Part shown: positions 34,630 through 44,423 of the stretch, piece after piece | How the letters are laid out: every line of letters begins with the position of its first letter | Numbering within the stretch: the first letter of the stretch is position 1 | Assembly: GCF_014269395.1 (NCBI RefSeq) | Contig: NZ_JACOGK010000010.1 | Location: 1 to 64,000 of the forward strand | Direction of reading: 5' to 3' | Source: Megasphaera hominis | Lineage (GTDB): Bacteria > Bacillota > Negativicutes > Veillonellales > Megasphaeraceae | DNA: 64,000 nucleotides | The notes under the pieces: model-generated | Told to the model about the DNA's origin: nothing | Database searches by the model: none | The model's input: the letters and a program-made list of their open reading frames with translations, nothing else | Translations under genes and position numbers: made by a program

Positions 34630-36540
34630 TTAAATGTACTGGTCCTGGACCAGGGAATTGTTGATGTATACTTTGACCCGTGTCTTGCCGACGCCGCTGA
34701 CAGACTTGCTGATACTGTCGCCGCCGGACTGGTTACGGTCGTAGACGACACGCGAGCCGTTATCGTCAGTAACGACGATCTGGACGTGCTGGCTCGACGC
34801 GCCGGACGGTACGCTGATATTGACTGTACCGGAATGGGTCGTTCCGGCCGGTTCCTGATTATTGGCGTTGGCATCGGCTGCAGCACTGGCCGGGTATTCG
34901 ACGTTCAAGTCGACCGTATCGCCGGACTGGCTCTGGCTGGTGACCTTAGCCTGGCTCTTATCCTTGCTGCTGTCGAGGTTGTTAATGTTGCCAACCTGGT
35001 AACCTGCATCCTGCAGGACCTTGACGGCTGCATCGAGAGTCATACCCGATGTATCCGGCAGAGGCTTCGTCGTCTTTGTTTCTTCACTCTTACGGCAAAT
35101 GACGAGGTCGACTTTCGTCCCCTTCGTTACCTTATCCGGTGATTTCGGCGTCTGCCTGATGATTTGGCCGTTTTCGTAGGTACTGCTTTCCTCATAGGTG
35201 ACCTTGCCGATGACCAGGCCGATTTCCTTCAGGATCTTTTCTGCCTCGTCACGGCTGAGACCTTTGAGGTCCGGTACGAGGACTTCTTCACCCTTGTTGC
35301 CCTTGCTGACGGTCAGGTAGATCGTGCGCTGGGCTTTGACGACAGAACCGCCGGACGGCGTCTGGCTTATGACTTCCCCTATGGGGACCTCTGAGCTTTC
35401 CGTCTCTCGTACAGACACGTCGAGGTTCTTGTCCTTCAAGATGTGCTTGGCTATTTCCACCTGCTTGCCCGTTACGTCAGGCACAGTGATTTCTTCGTTG
35501 CTCCAGAAGTTGCCAAAGGAGAAAAAGGCCCACGCAAAGGTAGCCACGAAAACGGCGGCCATGACGATGATGATCGATTTCTTCGAGTGGTTGCTCACAG
35601 AATCGACAAAACGCGTAAAGATGCCTTTTTTCTTCTCTACCTCCCGTTCTTTCAGGGGCTGTATCTTCTGGGTATTAAAATTATTCTTGATAATGGGCAT
35701 GGCGCCCTTATTGGTGTTGACGAAACCTTGGGCCAGGCGCAGTTCAGCCATCATTTCGCCTACCGATTGGAAGCGGTCGTCCGGATTCTTTTCCATGGCT
35801 TTCAAAATAACCCGTTCGACGAGCTGGGGAATGCGCCGGTTGTACTTGCTCGGCAGGGGAATGTCATCCTGCACGTGCTGCAAGGCTACACTAATGGCCG
35901 TGTCACCTTCAAAGGGCAGAACGCCGGTCATCATTTCGTACATGACGACGCCGAGGGAATAAATATCCGTCCGTTCGTCAATTTTGCTGCCGCTGGCTTG
36001 TTCCGGTGAAAAGTAATGGACCGAGCCGAGGACCGAGTTATCCCCCATATTGGAGGCCTTGGAGTTAATGGCCCGGGCAATACCAAAATCGGCCACCTTA
36101 ATACGTCCCGTTTCAGTGACCAGGATATTGTGCGGTTTGATGTCGCAGTGTACGATGCCGTTGGCATGGGCATGCTCCAATGCTTCACCAATATCGAAGG
36201 TAATCTGGATGGACGTATTGATCGGCAAATGGCCGTGTTTTTCAATGTACTCTTTCAATGTTTCACCGCGCACGTATTCCATGACGATATAGTGCGCGTT
36301 TTCGTCGTAACCGACGTCATATATATTGACAATATTGGGATGTGAGAGCTTGGCAGCCGCCTGTGCTTCCTGACGGAAGCGCACGACGAAGTCATGATCG
36401 CTGGCGTATTTGCTGTGCAGGATCTTGACCGCTACTATGCGGTCCAAGAGGATATCCTGCGCTTTGTATACGCTAGCCATGCCGCCGCTGCCCACTTTTT
36501 CCAATATCTTATATCTGTTATCTAAGATATGACCAATCAT
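34630..36540 (-). CDS. pknB: PASTA-domain serine/threonine kinase (PknB/PrkC type)
   Basis: Membrane kinase that senses cell-wall fragments. The kinase domain is 10-270: GSGGMASVYKA loop, Lys39, HCDIKPHN catalytic loop at 131-138, DFG 151-153 and GSVHYFSPEQ. A basic juxtamembrane region precedes a single membrane segment (322-342), three outward-facing PASTA repeats (about 350-416, 419-487, 492-553) and a C-terminal beta-rich tail (about 570-636). Cys replaces Arg in the HRD motif, making it a non-RD kinase. It follows its phosphatase by 34 nt. In this diderm the PASTA repeats would reach the periplasm. Confidence 0.93.
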   Translation of the reverse strand: MIGHILDNRYKILEKVGSGGMASVYKAQDILLDRIVAVKILHSKYASDHDFVVRFRQEAQAAAKLSHPNIVNIYDVGYDENAHYIVMEYVRGETLKEYIEKHGHLPINTSIQITFDIGEALEHAHANGIVHCDIKPHNILVTETGRIKVADFGIARAINSKASNMGDNSVLGSVHYFSPEQASGSKIDERTDIYSLGVVMYEMMTGVLPFEGDTAISVALQHVQDDIPLPSKYNRRIPQLVERVILKAMEKNPDDRFQSVGEMMAELRLAQGFVNTNKGAMPIIKNNFNTQKIQPLKEREVEKKKGIFTRFVDSVSNHSKKSIIIVMAAVFVATFAWAFFSFGNFWSNEEITVPDVTGKQVEIAKHILKDKNLDVSVRETESSEVPIGEVISQTPSGGSVVKAQRTIYLTVSKGNKGEEVLVPDLKGLSRDEAEKILKEIGLVIGKVTYEESSTYENGQIIRQTPKSPDKVTKGTKVDLVICRKSEETKTTKPLPDTSGMTLDAAVKVLQDAGYQVGNINNLDSSKDKSQAKVTSQSQSGDTVDLNVEYPASAAADANANNQEPAGTTHSGTVNISVPSGASSQHVQIVVTDDNGSRVVYDRNQSGGDSISKSVSGVGKTRVKVYINNSLVQDQYI

Positions 36541-36574
36541 CGTTGATTTCCACCACTTTCATAGCAGTTATCCA

Positions 36575-37285
36575 TTATTCAATAGTTTTCAGCACGGCTG
36601 TCACGTTATCTTTAGCCCCGTTTTCATATACTTGGGTAAATAAATCATTGATGATTTCCCGTTCGCTGAGGGTGTAATCATCCAGCACGCGGTGCAGGTC
36701 TTCTTTGCTTACAAAGGACGTAAGACCGTCCGAACAAAGAAGGATTCGATCCTTGGGCTGTACCTGGAACATGCCGCTGTCGACGACGACGTCGCGGTCT
36801 ACACCGACGGCCCGTGTCAAAACATGGCGTTTCGGATGTTCCAGTGCTTCTTCTTCTGTAATTTTTCCCTTCTCCAACAGGACCTGAACAATCGTATGGT
36901 CCGTAGAAATTTGTTTTAATTCGTGGTCACGGTATAGGTAAATGCGGCTGTCCCCGACGTGACCCCAAAAGGCCATGCCCCGGGCCAGTGTGACCAGGGA
37001 TACAGTCGTACCCATCCCCTGGAGGGACGGGTCGATCATCGTCTTGCTGAGTATACAGGAATTGGCGTATTGTATGGCCTTTTCCAATTGTACAGGTGCC
37101 GCATACGTATAATTCTCAAAATAATAGGCAATGGCCTTGACGGCTGTCTTGCTGGCAATTTCGCCACCGACGTAGCCGCCCATGCCGTCAGCGACGGCCA
37201 GGACATCCCTGTTAGGGCTGATATAGAAGGAGTCTTCGTTGACCTTGCGTACCAGTCCTATTCTCGATTCACCGTATGTTCCCAA
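36575..37285 (-). CDS. stp: PP2C-family serine/threonine phosphatase (Stp1/PrpC type)
   Basis: Removes phosphate from PknB and its substrates. PP2C motifs are DGMGGYVGGEIAS, GMGTTVSLV, GHVGDSRIYLY, LLCSDGLTSFV and AKDNVTAVL, supplying the metal-binding aspartates. The N-terminus has RIGLVRKVNEDSF. At 236 aa it is normal. It lies directly upstream of pknB and downstream of rlmN, a conserved Firmicute order. Confidence 0.93.
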   Translation of the reverse strand: MGTYGESRIGLVRKVNEDSFYISPNRDVLAVADGMGGYVGGEIASKTAVKAIAYYFENYTYAAPVQLEKAIQYANSCILSKTMIDPSLQGMGTTVSLVTLARGMAFWGHVGDSRIYLYRDHELKQISTDHTIVQVLLEKGKITEEEALEHPKRHVLTRAVGVDRDVVVDSGMFQVQPKDRILLCSDGLTSFVSKEDLHRVLDDYTLSEREIINDLFTQVYENGAKDNVTAVLKTIE

Positions 37286-37355
37286 AACCTCACGTCCTCT
37301 CGACGGTGCTCTACTCTGATACTCACCTAATTCATAACATATCTGATGGTACCTG

Positions 37356-38396
37356 TCAATCAGATGTATCGGAATTCAGGTGTTTGATGCGCAGCTGGCC
37401 ACAGGCCGCCTGAATTTTGCTGCCCATTTCCCGGCGCAGCGTTACAGGGATCTTGTGAGCCTGGAGGGTATCTACGAAGGTCTGTATTTCCTTCTTTCCC
37501 GGCCGTACCAGGCCTGGTGTCAGCGTATCGTTAATGGGGATGACGTTGATCAGAATGTTTTTGCCCGCCATGAGACGGCTCAATTCTTCGGCGCAGGCAC
37601 GGCTGCAATTGATATTCTTGATGAGAATATATTCAAAGGTAACGCGCCGGCCTGTTACGTCAAAGTAGTGCTGTGCTGCTTTGAGAATATCCGGCAAGGC
37701 ATAGCGTTCGGCAATCGGCATGATCTGCCGGCGGATCGTATCGTTTGGCGCATGGAGAGAAACGGCCAGTGTAATGGGCATGCCCGCTGCAGCCAGGTCA
37801 TACATACGCGGGACGATACCCGACGTAGACAGGGACATATTGCGGTAGCCCAGGAAGAACGTGTCTTCCCTATGGATGAGCTGCATGAAGGCGATGACGT
37901 TGTCGTAGTTGAGCAGCGGTTCGCCAGTACCCATGAGAACGATAGAGTGCAGTTCCGGATCGACGTATTTACGAAAAGCCAGAAGCTGCGCTACCATTTC
38001 GCCGACACTCAGGTTGCGGATAAAGCCATTTTTGGCAGAGGCACAGAAGGCGCAGTTGACGGCACAGCCGACTTGCGTAGAAAGACAGATGGAATTGCCG
38101 TAATCGTGGCGCATGAGCACCGTTTCAACGGTGTTATTGTCAGACAGGCGCAAGAGCAATTTGACTGTTTCGCCATCAGGTGCGTCCAGGCGCGATACGA
38201 CTTCCGGAATATACAGGGAGGCTTCAGCTGCCAGGATATCCCTGTCTTTCTGTGGCAAGAGACGCATGTCCTGCCAGTCCCAAATGTTTTCCTGATAAAT
38301 GTAGTGAAAAATCTGGCTGGCCCGGAAGGGTTTCATGCCCTTTTCCGTAAGCCACGTGCGTAGTTCCTTCTGGGTCATGCTCAACATGTCGATCAT
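37356..38396 (-). CDS. rlmN: 23S rRNA A2503 / tRNA A37 C2-methyltransferase (radical SAM)
   Basis: Radical SAM enzyme. The cluster motif is CAVNCAFC, followed by KNGFIRNLSVGEMVAQ and GTGEPLLNYDNV. The C-terminal catalytic Cys is in RREMGSKIQAACGQL and an SLHAPND motif is present. At 346 aa it has family length. Start ATG 38396 overlaps the rsmB stop as ATGA; a second in-frame start lies three codons later. RlmN supports decoding fidelity. Confidence 0.94.
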   Translation of the reverse strand: MIDMLSMTQKELRTWLTEKGMKPFRASQIFHYIYQENIWDWQDMRLLPQKDRDILAAEASLYIPEVVSRLDAPDGETVKLLLRLSDNNTVETVLMRHDYGNSICLSTQVGCAVNCAFCASAKNGFIRNLSVGEMVAQLLAFRKYVDPELHSIVLMGTGEPLLNYDNVIAFMQLIHREDTFFLGYRNMSLSTSGIVPRMYDLAAAGMPITLAVSLHAPNDTIRRQIMPIAERYALPDILKAAQHYFDVTGRRVTFEYILIKNINCSRACAEELSRLMAGKNILINVIPINDTLTPGLVRPGKKEIQTFVDTLQAHKIPVTLRREMGSKIQAACGQLRIKHLNSDTSD

Positions 38397-39724
38397 TCGT
38401 TGTCCCTCCTAAGGCGGGCGATAAAGAAGCCATCCAGCTGGTCTTCCTGCGGCAGAAGCTGGATGTACGGACCCGGCTTAGCCAGGCCGCAGAGGCTGCC
38501 GATGTTTTCGGCGTGAAATTCCGGATGTTTTTCCAGGAAATGGCTGACGACTTTTTCGTTTTCATCGTCGTTCATCGTACACGTACTGTATACCAGGATG
38601 CCGCCGGGACGGACGCAGGCCGACGCGCTTTCGAGAATCTGCATCTGCAGGGCCGGCAAGGTGCGCAGGTCTGCTGCTTTCTTGCGCCAGCGCAAGTCGA
38701 GCTTGCGGCGCAGGACGCCCAGGCCCGAGCAGGGTGCATCGACGAGGACGCGGTCGGCCCGGCCGGCGTAGGACTGGCCAATAGTGCAGGCATTTTGCAG
38801 AAGCGGCCGTACCTGGGGCAGGCCCAAGCGCTGAGCATTATCCTTAATGAGCTTTAATTTGTGGTCGTAAATATCACCGCCGTACACGATGCACGACGGG
38901 CCGCCCAGTTCTGCCAGATGCGTCGTCTTACCGCCCGGTGCAGCACAGACGTCGAAGATCATTTCGTGCGGCTGAGGGTCGACGGCGTGGGCGACGAGCT
39001 GGGACGGTTCATCCTGAATGATGGCCAAGCCCTGCTGCAGTTCCTTCAGGGTATGAATGCCCGGGTTGTCATCGAGGTAAATACCTTCTGGCGCATACGT
39101 TGCCGGCCGGGCAGCGAGACCGCGGTCGCGGAAGCGTTGTAACAGCTCATCCCGGCTGATACGCGTCGTATTGGCCCGCAAGCAGAGGACAGGAATGGTT
39201 TCAAAATACTGACAAATGGCTTCTGCTCCTTCTGTCCCGTAGTCGGTGAGCCATTTTTTGATGAGCCACTTGGGCTGATGGTACGTCAGGGACAGGTGCA
39301 GAGGCAGGTCTGCTTCGGCAGAAGGAATAACCAGGGAATTGCGCTGGCGGATGCTGTTGCGCAAGAGGGCGTTGACAAAACCGGCCATACCGCCGTTGCC
39401 AAAGCGCCGTGCCAGCTTAACCGCTTCGTTACAGGCTGCCGAATCGGGTACCTTGGACATGCCAAAAATCTGATACAGACCCAGACGGACAATGGCCAAG
39501 CATACGGGATCGAGCTTGTTCAGCTTACGCGTGCTCAAATTATTGATGATCCAGTCCAGATAATTGAGAGAGCGCAAGGTGCCGTATACCAGTTCCGTAT
39601 AAAAACGGCGGTCCCGGTCTTCCATAGGGTGTTTTTGTATGGTGTGGGACACCACGATATTGCTGTAGCCTTCATCCTTGCAAATAGCCAGCAAGCTATG
39701 AAATGCGAGTTCACGTACGTTCAT
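38393..39724 (-). CDS. rsmB: 16S rRNA m5C967 methyltransferase
   Basis: An N-terminal NusB-like RNA-binding domain (1-140) leads to a Rossmann methyltransferase domain: DVCAAPGGKTTHLAEL, VDAPCSGLGVLRR with a conserved Cys, and YSTCTMNDDENEKVV with the catalytic Cys. At 443 aa it is normal. It overlaps DUF116 by 14 nt and rlmN by 4 nt, so translation is coupled. Confidence 0.94.
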   Translation of the reverse strand: MNVRELAFHSLLAICKDEGYSNIVVSHTIQKHPMEDRDRRFYTELVYGTLRSLNYLDWIINNLSTRKLNKLDPVCLAIVRLGLYQIFGMSKVPDSAACNEAVKLARRFGNGGMAGFVNALLRNSIRQRNSLVIPSAEADLPLHLSLTYHQPKWLIKKWLTDYGTEGAEAICQYFETIPVLCLRANTTRISRDELLQRFRDRGLAARPATYAPEGIYLDDNPGIHTLKELQQGLAIIQDEPSQLVAHAVDPQPHEMIFDVCAAPGGKTTHLAELGGPSCIVYGGDIYDHKLKLIKDNAQRLGLPQVRPLLQNACTIGQSYAGRADRVLVDAPCSGLGVLRRKLDLRWRKKAADLRTLPALQMQILESASACVRPGGILVYSTCTMNDDENEKVVSHFLEKHPEFHAENIGSLCGLAKPGPYIQLLPQEDQLDGFFIARLRRDNE

Positions 39725-40487
39725 ATCGTTCTCCAGTCAAAGTTTCTAAAAGGACGCGCAACGCGTGCAGGTCCACGTCCGTATTAAAGCAAGGGCCGTT
39801 GGGACGGCGGTTTAAAAGGCCCAGCACGGGCAAGGGCATAACATCCTCCATGCCGCTGATAAGGTCGCGTTCACAGGCAATGGCGACGATCGCCTTGGGT
39901 CTGAGATCGCGCACGATTTGCCGGGCCAGGGTACCGCCTGTAGCGACGGCGAAGTGGGCGCCAGCTGCCTGGCTCAGGGCCAGGATAGCACCGACGGGAC
40001 AACGGCCGCACTGACGGCAATTGTGTATATCCCGCGTAATCTTGTGGGGACACTGATCCCACTGCAGGCAGTGAGGTGTCAAAATCAGGATCTTTTCCGG
40101 ACGAACGCGCAAATGGCGCCGCAGAACGAGCTGATTGAGGTAGTCAATATAGGCGTGGGCCAGGCGCTTTTGCCGTTTTTTCCCCGGCACGACGTGGCGC
40201 AGGAGGAAAAAGAGGAGGCGCGCATAGGTCCGCAAAAAAGGCTGTATTCTCTGCCCTGCCCGAGCTGGCACAGGGGCCAGAAAAAAGAGGCACAGCAGGA
40301 CATAGGCCCCGACGTCTGTAGCGATGAGCAAGGCAAAAAACCAGTCGGCCGGCCGTACCAGAACGGGGGCATACAAAGCCAGGCCAGGCTGGAGCAACAA
40401 ATGGCACAGGCCTGCCAAAAGGGCCAGCAAGAGGGCTGCCAAGGCAGCACCGGCCAAAAAGATAGACGTACTGCTGCGGGCGTTCAT
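39711..40487 (-). CDS. DUF116 membrane protein (258 aa)
   Basis: Two to three N-terminal membrane segments (about 8-95) precede a cytoplasmic DUF116 domain with a cysteine cluster (CPHKITRDIHNCRQCGRC) and VATGGTLARQIV, IACERDL. The cysteines suggest a metal or Fe-S site. The biochemical role of the family is unknown. It lies between fmt and rsmB, a placement found in other Firmicutes, which hints at a link to translation or RNA modification. Confidence 0.85.
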   Translation of the reverse strand: MNARSSTSIFLAGAALAALLLALLAGLCHLLLQPGLALYAPVLVRPADWFFALLIATDVGAYVLLCLFFLAPVPARAGQRIQPFLRTYARLLFFLLRHVVPGKKRQKRLAHAYIDYLNQLVLRRHLRVRPEKILILTPHCLQWDQCPHKITRDIHNCRQCGRCPVGAILALSQAAGAHFAVATGGTLARQIVRDLRPKAIVAIACERDLISGMEDVMPLPVLGLLNRRPNGPCFNTDVDLHALRVLLETLTGERYERT

Positions 40488-40493
40488 AGGCGC

Positions 40494-41426
40494 TTAGAGG
40501 CTGTCGCCCGGCGTCATATGGCAGCCTTGCAGGAATTGTGCCGTCGCCATGCGTTTGCGGCTTTCCGGCTGTACTTCCCGGATGCACAAGGCGTCCTTAC
40601 CGGTCTGGACCGTAAAGGTCTTCTTCGTCACAGCGATGATCGTACCGGGAGCTGCGTCCGTACCGGACACGACGTCGGCCGACCAGATTTTGAGGCGCTT
40701 GCCGTCGTGCATGACAAAGGCACCCGGCTGGGGATCGAGTGTACGGATGAGCCGTTCGATGACGACAGCATCCTGCTTCACGTCGATTTCCGTCATTTCC
40801 TTCGTAATCTTTTCGGTGTACGTCGCTTCTGCTTCATTCTGGGCTTCGGCGTTAGCTTCATAGGTTTCCAGGTCGTTTAAGACGGGAATGAGCGTTTCTG
40901 CGCCGATAACGGAGAGCTTATCAAAGAGAGAGCCTGTCGTTTCCTTGGCATCGAGAACGACTTCTGTCTTCTTCAGCATCTTGCCCGTATCCATGCCGGC
41001 ATCGAGGAGCATGATCGTCACGCCGCTCACAGGCACGCCGTCCTTAATGGCAAACTGGATTGGTGCGGCACCGCGGTATTTCGGCAAGAGCGAGCCGTGT
41101 ACGTTCAGGCAGCCATAGGCCGGAATATCGAGGACTTCCTGCGGCAGTATCTTGCCATAGGCGATGACGATGATAACGTCAGGCTTTAAGGCCCGCAGCT
41201 CGGCAACGGCTGCCGGATCGCGGAAGGTCTGGGGCTGGTAGACAGGAATTTCCAGCCGTTCAGCCAGTTCTTTTACAGGCGACGCCGATACTTTCTTGCC
41301 CCGGCCCCGCTGCTTATCTGGCTGCGTATATACACCGACGACGTGATAGCCGACGGCGTGCAGCATTTTCAGGCTGGGTACGGAAAAATCAGGCGTACCC
41401 ATAAAGACGATACGTAAATTATCCAT
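40494..41426 (-). CDS. fmt: methionyl-tRNA formyltransferase
   Basis: Adds a formyl group to initiator Met-tRNA using 10-formyl-THF. Motifs are VFMGTPDFSVPSL, QPDKQRGRGKK, LNVHGSLLPKYRGAAPIQFAI (catalytic Asn/His) and LLDAGMDTG (catalytic Asp). A C-terminal OB domain starts around 205. At 310 aa it is typical. ATG directly follows the def stop (41427), so the pair is tightly coupled. Confidence 0.96.
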   Translation of the reverse strand: MDNLRIVFMGTPDFSVPSLKMLHAVGYHVVGVYTQPDKQRGRGKKVSASPVKELAERLEIPVYQPQTFRDPAAVAELRALKPDVIIVIAYGKILPQEVLDIPAYGCLNVHGSLLPKYRGAAPIQFAIKDGVPVSGVTIMLLDAGMDTGKMLKKTEVVLDAKETTGSLFDKLSVIGAETLIPVLNDLETYEANAEAQNEAEATYTEKITKEMTEIDVKQDAVVIERLIRTLDPQPGAFVMHDGKRLKIWSADVVSGTDAAPGTIIAVTKKTFTVQTGKDALCIREVQPESRKRMATAQFLQGCHMTPGDSL

Positions 41427-41888
41427 TTACTCCTCTACTTTCCGCAGGTTTGTCGCTTTTTCGATAAAGAGCGTGCCTACGAGATGATCCATTTCGTGCT
41501 GGAAAATACGGGCCAGGAATCCTTCCGGTTCGTAAATGACGATTTTGCCGTGACGATTGAGAGCCCGAACTTTAATGCGCTGGTAACGGTTGACATCACC
41601 GTAATAGCCGGGAACACTCAGGCAGCCTTCAGGACCGAATTGCATCTCTTCCGATGTTTCCAGGAGTTCCGGATTGATCAGCTCGATCAGGCCGTTGCCG
41701 TCGTCGAGGACGATAATCTGTTGGGATTTACCGATCTGCGGTGCTGCCAGACCGACGCCTTCCGCTTCGTACATGGTCTGCGCCATGTCATCGAGGAGCC
41801 GTTTTATATTTTTTGTGATCGTTTTTACAGGAGCTGCCGTTTCCTTCAAAATAGGCGCGCCAGCCTTGACGATTTTCAATATTGCCAT
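41427..41888 (-). CDS. def: peptide deformylase
   Basis: Removes the N-formyl group from nascent proteins. All three motifs are present: GVGLAAPQIG, EGCLSVPG (metal Cys) and QHEMDHLVG (metal His, catalytic Glu). ATG 41888 (MAILKIVKAG) is favoured over ATG 41894 because GAGGTGA would be too close to the latter. First gene of the long def-to-rpe operon. Confidence 0.95.
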   Translation of the reverse strand: MAILKIVKAGAPILKETAAPVKTITKNIKRLLDDMAQTMYEAEGVGLAAPQIGKSQQIIVLDDGNGLIELINPELLETSEEMQFGPEGCLSVPGYYGDVNRYQRIKVRALNRHGKIVIYEPEGFLARIFQHEMDHLVGTLFIEKATNLRKVEE

Positions 41889-41958
41889 TTTCATTCACCT
41901 CAGTCAATCTAGTTCTTTCTTCGTATAGCAGTGTATATAGCGTATTACACTAATTTTT

Positions 41959-41967
41959 ATTATACCA
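41959..41967 (-). promoter_or_regulatory. extended -10 promoter of the def-fmt-...-rpe operon
   Basis: The minus strand reads TGGTATAAT, an extended -10 with a perfect TATAAT. The -35 region (TATGAC at 17 nt) is poor. It lies 30 nt past the priA stop. Confidence 0.6.
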
Positions 41968-41992
41968 GCTTTTCCCGTAAAGTCATAGTCCT

Positions 41993-44359
41993 TTACCCGG
42001 CGCTGTCCACGTCGAGGAGGACGCCGGGACGGCGGAATTCGGCATGTTCACGGATGAAAGCCTTAGCCTCTGTCAAATCCTTTCCCTTGACGAGCAGGAC
42101 GATGCGGTACTTATTGCGCACCTTTTTGATAATGTCCACAAAGGGGCCGATAATGGCCGTATCGCTGGCAGACTCTTTTTTCCACGTCTGCAGCAGGAGT
42201 GCCAGTGTATTGCCTGTCTCCCACAGTGTCTTTTCATTTTCGTCGACAATGACAATTTTCAAAAGCTGGTGGAAGGGCGGATACAATAATTCCTGGCGAT
42301 ACGCGATTTCCTGTTCATAAAAGGCTTGGTAGTCCTGCTTTTGGGCGCACTGGATGACATAGTGTTCCGGTGCGTACGTCTGCATGACGACCTTGCCCGG
42401 TATGTCGCCGCGGCCGGCCCGGCCGGCAGCCTGCGTAAGCAGCTGGAAGGTCCGTTCGCCGGCCCAGTAGACGGGCAAGTTGAGGAGGCTGTCTGCCGAA
42501 AGGATGCCGACAGCACTGACGTTGGCAAAATCGTGACCCTTGGCTACCATCTGCGTACCCAGGAGAATATCGTATTCTTCACGCCGGAAAGCCTCGATAA
42601 TGCGGTCACCGCTGTTCTTGCGGGCCTTCGTATCCTGGTCGAGACGGGCAATGCGGGCCTGTGGAAATTGAAGCTGGAGCTGCTCTTCTACTTTTTCCGT
42701 GCCGGTGCCAAAAAATTTGATGTACTTGCTGCCACACGACGGGCAGACGAGGGGCACGTCCTTTTCGGCGTCACAATAGTGACAACGCAGGCGGTGCTGG
42801 TTTTTATGATACACCATGGCTACGTCACAGGTATTACACTTGACGACGTAGCCGCATTTGCGGCACATAACAAAGGTAGAAAAACCGCGCCGGTTCAAGA
42901 GGATGATAGCCTGCTGTTTTTTTTGCAGCGTCTCCGTCAGGAGAGCTACCATGGCGTCGGACAAAACGTTACGGTTGCCCCTGGCCAGTTCTTCCCGCAT
43001 ATCGACGACGGCTACGTCCGGCAAAGGCCGGTGCAGGACGCGCTCGCGCAGCGTAATGAGGACATATTCGCCCTGCAGGGCCTTGTAGTAATCACCGACA
43101 GACGGCGTGGCACTGCCGAGAATGACGGGACAGCCGTAATAGGCCGCCCGGCGGCGGGCCACTTCCACCGTGTGGTAACGTGGTACATCGTCCTGCTTAT
43201 ACGAGCTGTCGTGCTCTTCGTCGACGATGATCAAACCCAGATTGTGGAAGGCCGTAAAGACAGCCGAGCGGGCACCGATGCAGATGTGGCTTTCACCGTT
43301 GGCCATGCGCAGCCAGTTGTTGCGCCGTTCGCCCTTAGAAAGCTGACTGTGCATGACGACGGCGTCGTTACCAAAACGGCGCACGAAGCAGCGCACAATC
43401 TGGCCGGTAAGGGCAATTTCCGGCACCAATACCAGCACCTGGCCGCCCCGGGCCAGCACGTCGGCTGTAAGCTTCATATAGATTTCCGTCTTGCCGCTGC
43501 CTGTGACGCCGTGCAACAGATAGGTCTTGCCGCCCTGATCGCGCTGGATCGTCTCTACGGCGGCCTGCTGTTCTTCCGTCAGCTGCCACGGTGTATCTGC
43601 TGCCAAGGCATGCGTAAAATTAACGGTACGGCTCGGTTTTTCTGTCAGGCGGGCAAAGCCGTGGGCGCAAAGGTGGCGGATCAGATCGTGACTGTAGCCT
43701 TTTTGTACCCACGTGCTTACAGGCTGGGGTTCACTCTGGGCCAAAGCCTGTAAGAGTTCGGCCTGCCGGGGACTACGTTTTAACGTCCCCTCCGTATCGG
43801 CATGGTCAAAGGAAAGCCACGTTTCCAGCTTATCGGCCACGTTGTTTTGCTGGTACAGGTAATCCCGCAGGACCTGGCGGCTGTACAGGCCGGCCAAGAC
43901 ATCCGGGGCAAAGTGTTTTTCCAGTGTTTTTTTCTCGACGTGGCTGTGACGGCTCACATAGTCGAGCACCAGGGCTTCGGCCCCATCCAGGGCAACGGCA
44001 TCCGGCACGGCTTCGACACAAGTCCGCTGGCTGATACCCTTCTTTTCGATCATGAAAAGGCGCAAGGCATCGGCCAGGCTGCATAGATAATACTGGCTGA
44101 TCCAGAGTGCCGTTTGGATCATTTCTTCGCGAAAGCCTACCTGATCGGACAGGACTGCCAAAATGGGTTTGAGTGTGAACGTGCGCGTTGCCGCTTCCGT
44201 ATCCTCATGAATGGAAAGGACGATGCCTTCTTCCTTGCGGCTGCCGAAGGGAACGAGAACGCGGGAGCCGGCGCGGACCTTCATACCTGCAGGAATGCTG
44301 TAGGAAAAGGTCTGTTGCAGCGCTTTAGCTGTAATATTGATACTGATTTCAGCGAGCAT
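41993..44359 (-). CDS. priA: primosomal protein N', replication restart helicase
   Basis: Superfamily 2 3'-5' helicase that reloads the replisome at stalled forks. An N-terminal DNA-binding domain (1-110) is followed by Walker A LLHGVTGSGKTEIY, DEEHDSSYKQ and GSATPSVGDYY. Eight zinc cysteines are arranged as CRKCGYVVKCNTC and CHYC..CPSC. The helicase end is LLGTQMVAKGHDF and QAAGRAGRGD. At 788 aa it is normal. It starts after the hemW terminator, with GGAGG before ATG. Confidence 0.95.
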   Translation of the reverse strand: MLAEISINITAKALQQTFSYSIPAGMKVRAGSRVLVPFGSRKEEGIVLSIHEDTEAATRTFTLKPILAVLSDQVGFREEMIQTALWISQYYLCSLADALRLFMIEKKGISQRTCVEAVPDAVALDGAEALVLDYVSRHSHVEKKTLEKHFAPDVLAGLYSRQVLRDYLYQQNNVADKLETWLSFDHADTEGTLKRSPRQAELLQALAQSEPQPVSTWVQKGYSHDLIRHLCAHGFARLTEKPSRTVNFTHALAADTPWQLTEEQQAAVETIQRDQGGKTYLLHGVTGSGKTEIYMKLTADVLARGGQVLVLVPEIALTGQIVRCFVRRFGNDAVVMHSQLSKGERRNNWLRMANGESHICIGARSAVFTAFHNLGLIIVDEEHDSSYKQDDVPRYHTVEVARRRAAYYGCPVILGSATPSVGDYYKALQGEYVLITLRERVLHRPLPDVAVVDMREELARGNRNVLSDAMVALLTETLQKKQQAIILLNRRGFSTFVMCRKCGYVVKCNTCDVAMVYHKNQHRLRCHYCDAEKDVPLVCPSCGSKYIKFFGTGTEKVEEQLQLQFPQARIARLDQDTKARKNSGDRIIEAFRREEYDILLGTQMVAKGHDFANVSAVGILSADSLLNLPVYWAGERTFQLLTQAAGRAGRGDIPGKVVMQTYAPEHYVIQCAQKQDYQAFYEQEIAYRQELLYPPFHQLLKIVIVDENEKTLWETGNTLALLLQTWKKESASDTAIIGPFVDIIKKVRNKYRIVLLVKGKDLTEAKAFIREHAEFRRPGVLLDVDSAG

Positions 44360-44387
44360 GTCTGCCTCCTGCCGTCACTGCGGCAAC

Positions 44388-44423
44388 AAAAAAGCCGCCC
44401 TGTCTTTACCGGATAAAGCGGCT
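44388..44423 (-). terminator. probable terminator overlapping the hemW 3' end
   Basis: AGCCGC / GCGGCT stem with an inner TTTA(TCCGG)TAAA hairpin and T6 on the minus strand. The upstream arm uses the last hemW codons. Confidence 0.55.
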
